Below, one piece after another: positions 42,643-51,295 of a stretch of DNA of 64,000 nt. The notes below the pieces were generated by a model. That model had not been told where the DNA came from, did not search any database, and saw nothing but the letters and a program-made list of their open reading frames with translations. This DNA is from JAUIAI01 sp049680625. Its GTDB lineage: Bacteria; Pseudomonadota; Gammaproteobacteria; Burkholderiales; Burkholderiaceae_E. A program made the position numbers and the translations under genes. The stretch is from the NCBI GenBank assembly GCA_049680625.1, contig JBAUID010000108.1, positions 3,340-67,339 of the forward strand, given 5' to 3'. How positions within the stretch are numbered: the stretch's first letter is position 1; each line of letters starts with the position of its first letter.

Positions 42643-43908
42643 ATGGATTTATCACCGTCACAAACCGCCACTGAAATTCGAAACCGCGTCGAAGATTTCT
42701 TCACTAAAGAAATTTTGCCGCGTGACCCGCAATGGCGCCGCGAGGTCGACGAGCTGGGTAACCCGTGGCCGGACTTCCTGGTCGCACTGCGTGCCCGGGC
42801 CATGGCTGAAGGGTTGTGGAATATGGGCCTGCCGATGCTTGAGGCGGATGATCCCGGGGTGCGACTGAGTAACCTGGAGTACGCCTTCGTGGCCGAAGTG
42901 CTCGGCCGCCTGCGCTGGGCGTCATATGTGTTCAATTGCCAGCCGCCGGATACGCCGACGGCAGAAATTCTGCAGCAATTTGGAACCCCGGTTCAAAAAG
43001 AACAATGGTTAAAACCGTTACTGGCTGGCCAGATTCGTTCAACATTCTCGATGACAGAGCCTGCCGTGGCTTCATCGGATGCAACCAACGTGGCAACCCG
43101 CATTACCAGCGATGGCGACGACTACGTGATTAGTGGTCGCAAATGGTTCAGTACTAACGCGGGCCATCCGTTGTGCAAGTTTGCTGTTGTTGTAGGAGTG
43201 ACCGACGAGCATGCAGCGCGTGGGCGGGGTCACACGATGGTCATCGTGCCGACTGATACGCCGGGTTTTACCATCGAGCGCACCTTAAGTGTCTTTGGGC
43301 ATAAAGATGTCACCACCCCACATGATCAGGTGTTGTACGACTCGGTTCGGGTGCCCAAGAGCAATCGTCTGGGTAACGAGGGAGAGGGGTTTTTAATTGG
43401 CCAGGCGCGGCTTGGCCCTGCCCGAGTGCATCATGCGATGCGGGCAATCGGGCATTGTGAAGTTATGTTGAAACTGATGGTAGAGCGGGCCAGTTATCGC
43501 AAAGCCTTTGGAAAATCTCTGCATGAGTATTCAAACATCCAGGAGTGGATTGCCGAATCACGGCTAGAACTGGAGCAGTCGCGCCTGCTGGTACAAAAGA
43601 CAGCCTGGATGCTCGATACTGTTGGCAATAAGGTAGCACGCCGCGAAATATCGATGATAAAAATTGCGGTTGCGCGAACCTATAACAACATTGCCAATCG
43701 GGCGATTCAGGTCTTCGGCGGCATGGGAGTTACCGATGATGGGCCGTTTGCTGCCGCTCTCGCAACTGCGCGTGCCTTTCGGATATACGATGGCCCCGAT
43801 GAAGTGCATCAGCGCACCTTGTACCGGCTTGAAGAGCAGGCGTCAGCTGTCGGGGAACCGTGGTCGCCACATTATTTGCGAGGGCCGGGAAACTTATATC
43901 CGTCGTAA
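42643..43908 (+). CDS. Acyl-CoA dehydrogenase (ACAD10/11-like)
   Basis: A flavin dehydrogenase of 421 residues giving electrons to ETF. Visible blocks are FSMTEPAVASSDATN (substrate and FAD loop), YVISGRKWFSTNAGHP, LGPARVHHAMRAIG, and RAIQVFGGMGVTDDGP, then FRIYDGPDEVHQRTLYR. The Asp in the DGPDEVH region replaces the glutamate of classical medium-chain enzymes, as in the ACAD10/11 branch. The ETF-QO at 1.4-3 kb would receive its electrons. Starts 59 bp after the FKBP gene; substrate unknown. Confidence 0.93.
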   Translation: MDLSPSQTATEIRNRVEDFFTKEILPRDPQWRREVDELGNPWPDFLVALRARAMAEGLWNMGLPMLEADDPGVRLSNLEYAFVAEVLGRLRWASYVFNCQPPDTPTAEILQQFGTPVQKEQWLKPLLAGQIRSTFSMTEPAVASSDATNVATRITSDGDDYVISGRKWFSTNAGHPLCKFAVVVGVTDEHAARGRGHTMVIVPTDTPGFTIERTLSVFGHKDVTTPHDQVLYDSVRVPKSNRLGNEGEGFLIGQARLGPARVHHAMRAIGHCEVMLKLMVERASYRKAFGKSLHEYSNIQEWIAESRLELEQSRLLVQKTAWMLDTVGNKVARREISMIKIAVARTYNNIANRAIQVFGGMGVTDDGPFAAALATARAFRIYDGPDEVHQRTLYRLEEQASAVGEPWSPHYLRGPGNLYPS

Positions 43909-43954
43909 CAAGATTACCGATGTCGAACCAGTGAACTATTTTTGCGAATCGTCA

Positions 43955-45100
43955 TCAGTTAATGGGTTCATCAGGTTCTTCGCCATGCATCGGCAAAACC
44001 CGGGTTGCTACCAACAAGCGCAGGCCCGGGTCTTCACCGGGTGGTGTGTTGAGTCGGGTGGCTTCTATGATCACGTGATGGGATGTAAACGGCCAGCCAA
44101 ACGACTGAACCCGGGTGAATCGCGCCAGACGCGGGTGAGCAACTTTTGCAGTAACCCCCCAGCGAAATTGCTCTGCCCGGTTATTCGCCAGATCGACAAT
44201 CCTGGCTAAGTCGGTAAAAGGATAGTCGTTGATAAAGCGGTGACGATCACCGTTAAGCAACAAGACTGTTCCCGGAAAATTTGCGGTAACCCGCATGAGC
44301 AAGCCGCGGACCCAACCATACGGGTTGGCCCGGTCGAGTACCTCGCGGGTGTCGTCGTTTATAGTCGAACGGTGAAACTGAAGGTCGGCGTGCACAATTA
44401 TAACGAGGCCGGCCAGTGATCGTTCCCTCGCAATACGGGCAGAGTCCATCAACCAGTGTGTGTTGTGACGCGCGCGTTCAAGGTTGAAATCGTCGCCGAT
44501 ATGCGGGGTCAGGCCGTTAGCCGACCCGGTGATATTCAAAGAGACAAATAAACACGGGCCAGCCTGCCAGCGCATATATTCTGGTTGCCTGACTGGATGT
44601 GGAAATCCGCGCTGTCCGTCGTTGCTTGAAGGTCGTTCAATTGTCAATTTGCCACGACCGAAACCGTTTGGTTTTCCTGCCAGCAGTTGACGCAATTTTC
44701 CAAGACGTTCCAACGGATCAAACAAACCGGTCATCATCCGAGAGCAATCTGTCCATTCGTTGTCGCCGGGCACCACTATTATTGGCACTGGCGATTCGTT
44801 CAGCAGGTTCAGACGGCGGGTGAGCATTTGGTCAGCACAACTTTCGGCGCCACTTTTGAAGTCACCGACATGGATCAGGAACTGCGCTTCACGTCTGGCC
44901 GAATGCATGACTTTTCGTACCATGTCTTCATCGCCCACCTGGTAAGGAACATCTCCGATTAACCCGAATCGGACCGTATTGCGCGGATTGTTTCTGGCTG
45001 AAGCTGACGCGGGTAATCCTGTAGCACCCGCACCAAGGGCAGCCGACTGCTGCAGCAACGACTTCAGCCAGCGACGTCGCCCGGAGTTGGGGTTGTTCAC
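43955..45100 (-). CDS. Tat-exported metallophosphoesterase-like protein
   Basis: A calcineurin-like phosphoesterase of 381 residues. The N-terminus NSGRRRWLKSLLQQSAALGA is a twin-arginine signal followed by PASASA, so the folded protein is exported. Metal motifs: IGDVPY, LIHVGDFKSG, VVPGDNEWTD and a later VIIVHADLQ and NGDRHRF. The dinuclear-metal set looks complete. The substrate is unknown; proteins of this type are poorly studied. It is 11 bp downstream of mutS, on the same strand, so it may be co-transcribed. Confidence 0.82.
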   Translation of the reverse strand: MNNPNSGRRRWLKSLLQQSAALGAGATGLPASASARNNPRNTVRFGLIGDVPYQVGDEDMVRKVMHSARREAQFLIHVGDFKSGAESCADQMLTRRLNLLNESPVPIIVVPGDNEWTDCSRMMTGLFDPLERLGKLRQLLAGKPNGFGRGKLTIERPSSNDGQRGFPHPVRQPEYMRWQAGPCLFVSLNITGSANGLTPHIGDDFNLERARHNTHWLMDSARIARERSLAGLVIIVHADLQFHRSTINDDTREVLDRANPYGWVRGLLMRVTANFPGTVLLLNGDRHRFINDYPFTDLARIVDLANNRAEQFRWGVTAKVAHPRLARFTRVQSFGWPFTSHHVIIEATRLNTPPGEDPGLRLLVATRVLPMHGEEPDEPIN

Positions 45101-45111
45101 AGATTCCGTGC

Positions 45112-47760
45112 TCAGGCCGGGTCGCGGTGCAACAAAGCGGTCAGTTGGTATAACTCGTCCAATGCCTGCCGGGCAGTGAGTTGGTCTGGGTCGATGGTGG
45201 CGAGGCGATCGAGCAGCATCTCAATGGCTGGGTTATCGTGCTTGTTCGGCACCGAATCGGGGTCTGAAAACACAGACCCCTCGGTGTCATCATCCGACCC
45301 TGCACCAGATGCAAACATATCAATCTGCTGGTCAGACGCCGCCCCTTGTGCCTCGAGTTTTTGCAGGGTGACCGACGCACTGCGCACCACGCTGGCTGGA
45401 ATGCCAGCCAGTTTGGCGACTTGTAAGCCGTAACTTCGGCTGGCAGGGCCGTCTCGCACCTCGTGCAAAAAAACCACGCCGTTACGACCTTCCGATGCGG
45501 CCAGGTGCATGTTGACCGCCTGCGGGAAACGTTCGGCGAGGCGGGTGATCTCAAAGTAATGAGTTGCAAACAGGCACAACGCCCGATTGCCGCCTACCAG
45601 GCGTTCTGCGATGGCATGGGCCAGTGATAAACCGTCGAAGGTTGATGTGCCACGCCCAATTTCATCCATCAACACCAGTGACCGGTCGGTTGCGCCGTGC
45701 AAGATGCTGGCCGCCTCGGTCATTTCGACCATGAAGGTCGAGCGGCCACCAGCCAGATCGTCAGAAGCGCCGATACGGGTATATATGCGATCAACCGGCC
45801 CCAGCACACACCGGCTGGCGGGCACAAAACTGCCCACGTAAGCGAGCAAGGTGATCAGCGCAATCGAGCGCATGTAAGTGGACTTACCACCCATGTTCGG
45901 GCCGGTGAGAATCATGAAGTGACGCTTTGGGCTCAACACACAGTCGTTTGCTATGTATTGCTCCATTGTGGTTTCCACCACCGGATGGCGGGCATCGCGT
46001 ACTTCAATACCGGGTAATTTCATGAACTCGGGCCGAACCCAGTTCAGGCTTTGTGCGCGCAGCGCAAAATTGGTCAGTACATCCACCTGGGCGACGGTTG
46101 CGCCCACGTTTTGCCAGTGCACCACCGAGGCTCCCAGCTCTTGCAGCAGGTTTTCATACAACAATTTCTCGCGACTTAACGCGCGATCTTTGGCTGACAG
46201 CGCCTTGTCTTCAAACTCTTTCAGTTCTGGTGTGATATATCGTTCGGCGTTTTTTAAAGTCTGACGCCGACGATACTCGTCGGGGACTTGCGCTGATTGT
46301 GCTTTAGACACTTCAATGAAAAAGCCGTGCACCTGGTTAAAGCCAACCTTCAGCGTGCTGATGCTGGTGCGCTCTTTTTCGCGGGCTTCCATTGCTGTCA
46401 GGAAGTCACCGCAGTCTTCGTCGATGGCGCGTAATTCATCCAGCTCTTTGTCGTAACCGCTTCGAATCACACCGCCATCGCGGGCCAGCGCTGCGGGTTC
46501 GTCAGCCAGCGCCGCCTCAAGTAGTTGGTGGGCGGCCGCGGGCAAAACCAGTTCTTCTGCCAGGGCCCCAAAAGCCGACGCCAGGGGTTCCGTGATCAGG
46601 ATGTTGCGCAGTTCATCCAGTGCCGGGCGGGCATCGCGCAGTGCCGACAAATCTCGCGGACGCGCGCTGAGCAGGGCGATGCGCGACGCAATACGTTCGA
46701 GGTCGGGTACGTGCTCAAGCGGTGCGCTGATTTTTTCAGGCCCAAAAGTGAGCAGGGAAGTTACCTGGGCATGGCGGGCTGCCGCTTTGCCCTGGTCGCT
46801 TGGTGGCGACAGTAACCAGCGGCGCAACAAACGTCCGCCGGCACTGGTTTTGCAATGGTCCAGAACCGACAACAAGGTGGGGCCATCATCCTGGCGCAGG
46901 GAGCTGACAATTTCCAGATTCAGACGCGCCGCACTGTCGAGCCCGATGGTGTCGCTGTCTTGATAGGCACGAAAACGAGTGAGGTGTTTTAAGTCCTGGC
47001 CCTGGGCCTGGCTTGCGTAGTCGAGCAGGGCACCAACACAGGCCAGGGCATTGGGTAAGTCACCAATACCGAGACCGGCCAGGCTGGCACCGTCACTGAG
47101 CGGGGCCATTAAACGTTGCGCGCGGTCGGCATCAAAATGCCAGGGTGCGACCTGGGTCAGGGCGTAATGCCCGGGAATATCGAGCACAACACCTTCTGCG
47201 ACCAGGATCTCGGCCGGGCGCAGGCGGTCGAGTTCACCCGCAAGCTTGTCCGGGTTTATTTCGGACAACCAGCACTCACCGCTGGACAGAGCCAGCCAGG
47301 CCAGGCCAACCGGATTTCCGCCTTTGACGGCCAGCAATAAATTGTCGTTGCGGTCGGGCAGTAGTTGGTCTTCCGTCAATGTGCCCGGGGTGACTACCCG
47401 GACCACTTTGCGTTCAACCGGGCCTTTGCTGGTTGCAGGGTCGCCAATCTGCTCACAAATCGCAACCGACTCACCAAGCCGAACGAGGCGGGCGAGGTAT
47501 TGGTCAAGCGAATGCACGGGAACCCCGGCCATGCGCACCGGCTCACCATTGCTTGAGCCTCGAGTGGTTAAGGTGATGCCCAGCAGTCGCGACGCTTTTT
47601 CGGCATCGTCGTAAAACAGTTCGTAAAAATCACCCATCCGGTACAGCAGCAATATCTGCGGATGCTCAGACTTGAGCCGCAGATATTGCTGCATCATGGG
47701 TGTGTGTTTAACTGCTTGATTCATAAGGGAAACGTTTGCTGCTGACGGGCGAAGGCTCAT
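45112..47760 (-). CDS. mutS: DNA mismatch repair protein MutS
   Basis: Recognises mismatches and starts methyl-directed repair. Domain I has LLYRMGDFYELFYDDA with the mismatch-binding Phe; the ATPase has Walker A LTGPNMGGKSTYMRS, signature STFMVEMTEAA, Walker B LVLMDEIGRGTSTFDG and the FATHYFEIT His. 882 residues, near E. coli's 853. ATG at 47760 is the longest start; MNQAVKHTPMMQQY at 47724 matches family starts better. The C-terminal beta-clamp/tetramer region is present. It heads a minus-strand pair with the phosphoesterase. Confidence 0.97.
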   Translation of the reverse strand: MSLRPSAANVSLMNQAVKHTPMMQQYLRLKSEHPQILLLYRMGDFYELFYDDAEKASRLLGITLTTRGSSNGEPVRMAGVPVHSLDQYLARLVRLGESVAICEQIGDPATSKGPVERKVVRVVTPGTLTEDQLLPDRNDNLLLAVKGGNPVGLAWLALSSGECWLSEINPDKLAGELDRLRPAEILVAEGVVLDIPGHYALTQVAPWHFDADRAQRLMAPLSDGASLAGLGIGDLPNALACVGALLDYASQAQGQDLKHLTRFRAYQDSDTIGLDSAARLNLEIVSSLRQDDGPTLLSVLDHCKTSAGGRLLRRWLLSPPSDQGKAAARHAQVTSLLTFGPEKISAPLEHVPDLERIASRIALLSARPRDLSALRDARPALDELRNILITEPLASAFGALAEELVLPAAAHQLLEAALADEPAALARDGGVIRSGYDKELDELRAIDEDCGDFLTAMEAREKERTSISTLKVGFNQVHGFFIEVSKAQSAQVPDEYRRRQTLKNAERYITPELKEFEDKALSAKDRALSREKLLYENLLQELGASVVHWQNVGATVAQVDVLTNFALRAQSLNWVRPEFMKLPGIEVRDARHPVVETTMEQYIANDCVLSPKRHFMILTGPNMGGKSTYMRSIALITLLAYVGSFVPASRCVLGPVDRIYTRIGASDDLAGGRSTFMVEMTEAASILHGATDRSLVLMDEIGRGTSTFDGLSLAHAIAERLVGGNRALCLFATHYFEITRLAERFPQAVNMHLAASEGRNGVVFLHEVRDGPASRSYGLQVAKLAGIPASVVRSASVTLQKLEAQGAASDQQIDMFASGAGSDDDTEGSVFSDPDSVPNKHDNPAIEMLLDRLATIDPDQLTARQALDELYQLTALLHRDPA

Positions 47761-48326
47761 ATTAACAGGGTGGCGGAAGCCAGTTTGTCGGTTCGTATTC
47801 TTGGCAGTGAGTGACTGGCTTTCGAAAGCCAGCGTCCAGCGGCGCGTTGTTTCAGGTGGTGATCGGGATTTTTTTAAACTGATTCTTGGCCCGTGAACGT
47901 AAAACGCCGGTGCACGGGCGTCTACCCAACTGCCGTGCAGCCTGTTAGAGACAGCAACTTATACGCACTATGCAAGGTACTTTTGCGAAGCCATGACTAC
48001 ACTGCGGAATCCCTGGCGAGTTCTTAAATCGTCACGAATATGCGGACACCTGGGAAAACCGGAATTGGCAGCGCCAACTTTACCTGGCAGGAAATATTCG
48101 ACACGAGTTGCCGTGCTGTTCGAAACTTTCAAATTTCATCGAATGGCGAGTTGATGAATGTTAATGAGTACTATGCGTTCGATAGTGAGTTCGGTCTCTT
48201 ATTGCGGCCAAAGCTTGTCGCGGCCGGCCGCTGGTTCGTAGGCCGATTTGCCGTAAAATCCGGAACTATCTTGATATTGCCATAATTCGGAATAGAAAAT
48301 TTTACAAAGAATTGAGGGGTTGGACA
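47761..48326. other. 566-bp divergent intergenic region
   Basis: The space between mutS (minus) and the flavoprotein gene (plus). No recognisable gene: the 81-codon plus frame at 48040-48285 has no ribosome site or family. The region holds a perfect 18-bp palindrome at 47815-47832, a T-run near 47872, and near its right end an A/T-rich stretch (about 48276-48312) suited to a promoter for the flavoprotein operon. Confidence 0.5.
47815..47832. repeat. Perfect 18-bp palindrome
   Basis: CTGGCTTTCGAAAGCCAG reads the same on both strands, with no spacer. It lies 55 bp upstream of the mutS start and 495 bp upstream of the flavoprotein gene. A gapless palindrome of this length suits a dimeric DNA-binding protein. 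Another GAAGCCAG half lies at 47776-47783. Confidence 0.75.
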
Positions 48327-50336
48327 GTGAGCATCAAAACAGAATGGCGCGACTACGACGTCATTGTAGTCGGCTCCGGCGGCGCGGGCTGCGCCGCCGC
48401 GCGCGCCGCCGCGCAAGCCGGGGCCAACGTGCTGGTTGTATCAAAAGATCCGATTGGTTGCTCCGATACCAAAATTTCAGAAGGTGTTGCAACCGTGCGT
48501 GGCACCGGTACGCATGATGACACCGAAGTCACTTTGTCTGAAAACCTGCGGATGGCCGGCGCGGATCTGCCGCTGAAGTCGCTGACGGATGCCTTCGCAA
48601 AAGACAGCCAGGCAGCTTACGATGAATACCGTAATAACGGCCTGAGGCCGGCAATTGATTCGGGTCGCGACACGCCACAGGCGATGCCCTTGCCGATGGG
48701 GGGGCATAATCAGCGTCGCTCAGTGGCACATGAAAACTCCGGGGTTGCCTTTGCCCACGCGAGTTGTGATGCCGTGATCAAAACAGAGCGCATCGATTAC
48801 CTCGAAGACACATGGTTTCTCGACCTGGTGACAACAAGCAATGATGAGGGTGGCGGTAACGACAAATCATCCCGCCGTGTTGTCGGCGGTGTGATGTACG
48901 ACGCCACCCGCGGCAAACTGATCGCGGCGCGCGCGCCCGCGGTAGTGATTGCATCGGGTGGTTTGTCTACCTTGTTTTTCCCCAAGACAGATACGATGCG
49001 CGGTAACACTGGTGATTCTTATGCGGTTGCGATGCGCGCTGGTGCCGATCTGGTTGATATGGAGCAGGTTCAGTTTTTACCGTTCTGCCTGACGTCGCCA
49101 CCATCTTATGAAGGTCTGCTGGTTGGCGAGCCGTCCAGTGCCAGCTACCTGGGTGTGCTGCGCGACCAGACGGGCAAAGTCATTCTTGACAGCGTCTACT
49201 TACGGACCCGCGCGGAATGTTCGCTGGCGATTATGCGCGCGGTTGCTGATGGGCGGGGCAGCCCAAACGGTGGCGCCTGGCTCGACATGACGGCCAATAA
49301 AAAGTTACCCAGGTCCGGCCCGTGGTTTACCCGCTTTATCGAGACATCACTGGCTGGTGCCTACCGCAATGCGCGTCAGGCAATGAGTAAACCGGCGGCC
49401 CGATGTGATGAACCCTGGGAGGTACGACCCAGCGCCCACTATCACATGGGCGGTATCCGGGTGGATGAAAACTGCGCCAGCGCGGCCGGCCCAGGCAATG
49501 GTGACGCCGCGCAAGGCGTCAGCGGGTTGTTTGCTGCCGGGCAGGCCATGGGGGGCTTGTTTGGTGCGAATCGCCTGGGTTCGACCTCGTTAACCGAAGT
49601 AGCGGTGTTTGGTAACCGGGCAGGGCGTGCTGCTGCAAAACTGGCCAGCACCAGTACCTATACCTATTCAGGCCAGGAAGCGAAGTTAGTGTTCGAACCT
49701 ATCATCGAGTCGTTCGTGAATTGTTTTGGCCGTACCGGTACAAAAGCCGCCGCTACGGTGAAACTGGAATTGCAGCGTGATGCCTGGGAAAATATTGGCC
49801 CGATGCGCAGCGCCGAGGGTTTACAGCGGTTCGAACAAAACCTGGCACGGTGGCGCGCACAACTCGACGATGTCGCCATACCGTCTTACGGTGTCTGGAA
49901 TCAGTCTTTTATTGAATACCAGGAGTTGCGCAACATGCTGGACGCAGCCAGTGCTGTGGCCTCAGCAGCGACCGAACGGAATGTCAGCGTCGGTGGTCAC
50001 GTTCGCCAGGACTGTAAAAACGTGTCGCTACTGGCCAAACCGTATTCGACTGTGGTCAATTGCGCCGTTGCTGCGGCAGGCCAAGCGTCGGCTGTTGAAA
50101 CGCTAAGCGTCTTTCGGGTTGAGCGCACCCGTACCCCACCGGGGCGGGCAATCGTGTTTAAGATCAAAGCCCGCTGGCAAAAATTACAAGCAACACTGTT
50201 GCGTCTTGCACCGGCTTCCTATCAGGATACTGTTTTAGAGCAACGCTACCGGGCGACGATGGGTGGGCGCAATCAACCTGACCCTGTTCAGCCGGGTAGC
50301 TCTGAGGCAGCCGTTGCTGAGGTGACCCACGCATGA
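48327..50336 (+). CDS. Fumarate reductase/succinate dehydrogenase-like flavoprotein subunit
   Basis: A FAD-dependent oxidoreductase of the SdhA/FrdA/NadB family, 669 residues. FAD loop VVGSGGAGCAAARAAAQAG near residue 15; the region where SdhA and FrdA carry the FAD-linked histidine reads SDTKISEGVATVRG, with no His, so FAD is probably not covalently bound. The C-terminal landmarks SAHYHMGGIRV, GLFAAGQAMGGLFGANRLG and SLTEVAVFG are conserved. Start GTG at 48327 has GAGGGG seven bases upstream. ATGA overlap with the iron-sulfur subunit shows a complex. No membrane-anchor subunit follows, so the electron partner is unknown. Confidence 0.88.
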   Translation: MSIKTEWRDYDVIVVGSGGAGCAAARAAAQAGANVLVVSKDPIGCSDTKISEGVATVRGTGTHDDTEVTLSENLRMAGADLPLKSLTDAFAKDSQAAYDEYRNNGLRPAIDSGRDTPQAMPLPMGGHNQRRSVAHENSGVAFAHASCDAVIKTERIDYLEDTWFLDLVTTSNDEGGGNDKSSRRVVGGVMYDATRGKLIAARAPAVVIASGGLSTLFFPKTDTMRGNTGDSYAVAMRAGADLVDMEQVQFLPFCLTSPPSYEGLLVGEPSSASYLGVLRDQTGKVILDSVYLRTRAECSLAIMRAVADGRGSPNGGAWLDMTANKKLPRSGPWFTRFIETSLAGAYRNARQAMSKPAARCDEPWEVRPSAHYHMGGIRVDENCASAAGPGNGDAAQGVSGLFAAGQAMGGLFGANRLGSTSLTEVAVFGNRAGRAAAKLASTSTYTYSGQEAKLVFEPIIESFVNCFGRTGTKAAATVKLELQRDAWENIGPMRSAEGLQRFEQNLARWRAQLDDVAIPSYGVWNQSFIEYQELRNMLDAASAVASAATERNVSVGGHVRQDCKNVSLLAKPYSTVVNCAVAAAGQASAVETLSVFRVERTRTPPGRAIVFKIKARWQKLQATLLRLAPASYQDTVLEQRYRATMGGRNQPDPVQPGSSEAAVAEVTHA

Positions 50337-51034
50337 AGGTTGATATTGTTACGTTCCGAGATGGGGTCCGGGCGGTTGTCGGGTTCGACTATCAAAAGCG
50401 CGACCAAGACGAACGTCCGATGGTGCTGGATGTTTTGTTGCAAGCCCAGGCGACCACCATGCCAGACCTGGCATTTCGATACGGTTGTCGCGCGCGCAAC
50501 TGTGGGGTTTGTACTGTCGACATTAACGGCAAACCGAGAGTGTCATGCCGCGCCAGGGCGCGCGAGGGTGACACGATTAGCGCGGTGGCGACATTGCCGG
50601 TTGTCGGCGATCTGGTCGCGCGCCGCGACGGCGTGGCGCGCCAGTTACGCGGCCGCCTGCCGGCCACCGATGAACAGACCAACTTAAACGTTGAAGCACC
50701 CGACGACTACCATGCGCTGACCGCCTGTATCGAGTGTTATGCGTGCCTGGACAAGTGTCCGATGCACGAGCGTAACCAGTCAGAGCCGGAGGCAGACCCG
50801 GCGGCTGGCTTTCGCTGGGGTAACCCGTTCTCGCTGCTCAAGCTACAGCGGGTTCGGTTGGACCCACTCAGTAGCGTTGAGAATCGTGAAGCGGTGCTGG
50901 AGCACGCTATTGACCTGGGGCTTGATGCCTGCGTTGACTGCGCGGGTTGCAAGTGCGGTATTGGCATCGATTTGAAACGCAAAGTGGTGGCTGAGCTGGT
51001 GTCTGCTGCTGGCGATCGGTTGCCTCAGGGCTGA
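50333..51034 (+). CDS. Fumarate reductase-like iron-sulfur subunit
   Basis: Partner of the flavoprotein, 233 residues. An N-terminal ferredoxin part has [2Fe-2S] ligands Cys52, Cys57, Cys60 (CRARNCGVC) and Cys72. The C-terminal alpha-helical ferredoxin part has Cys132, 135, 138, 142 (CIECYACLDKCP) and Cys200, 203, 206, 208 (CVDCAGCKCG). The last cluster departs from the usual SdhB form: the fourth cysteine follows directly as CKC, not as CP. Two or three clusters could form a wire from FAD. ATG overlaps the flavoprotein stop. No anchor gene is adjacent; the next gene, a KamA homologue, starts 261 bp later. Confidence 0.87.
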   Translation: MKVDIVTFRDGVRAVVGFDYQKRDQDERPMVLDVLLQAQATTMPDLAFRYGCRARNCGVCTVDINGKPRVSCRARAREGDTISAVATLPVVGDLVARRDGVARQLRGRLPATDEQTNLNVEAPDDYHALTACIECYACLDKCPMHERNQSEPEADPAAGFRWGNPFSLLKLQRVRLDPLSSVENREAVLEHAIDLGLDACVDCAGCKCGIGIDLKRKVVAELVSAAGDRLPQG

Positions 51035-51295
51035 GGCGTCCGGCAACGGGAGCGAGGCCAAAAGAAGGTGTCCCTGACGGCTCGCCCGGGGTTTGAAACC
51101 AGCGGCGCTGACTGGTCTGATTAGTGATCTGAATGTCAGTGTTTGTATGCCGCCACGCCGACTGTCGGCCCGTGTCATTTGTCTGCGAATAACGCTTGCG
51201 GTGCGGATTGAAAAGATCTACTTTCCGGCCTGCGAATGGATGCCAGAATCGACGATTCCCGCACGACGGTCCGCGCACCTGAAAGGCCACTATCC

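Noticed and set aside
48040..48285. 81-codon plus-strand reading frame between mutS and the flavoprotein gene
   Set aside because: No Shine-Dalgarno, no domain features and a normal intergenic location; treated as non-coding.
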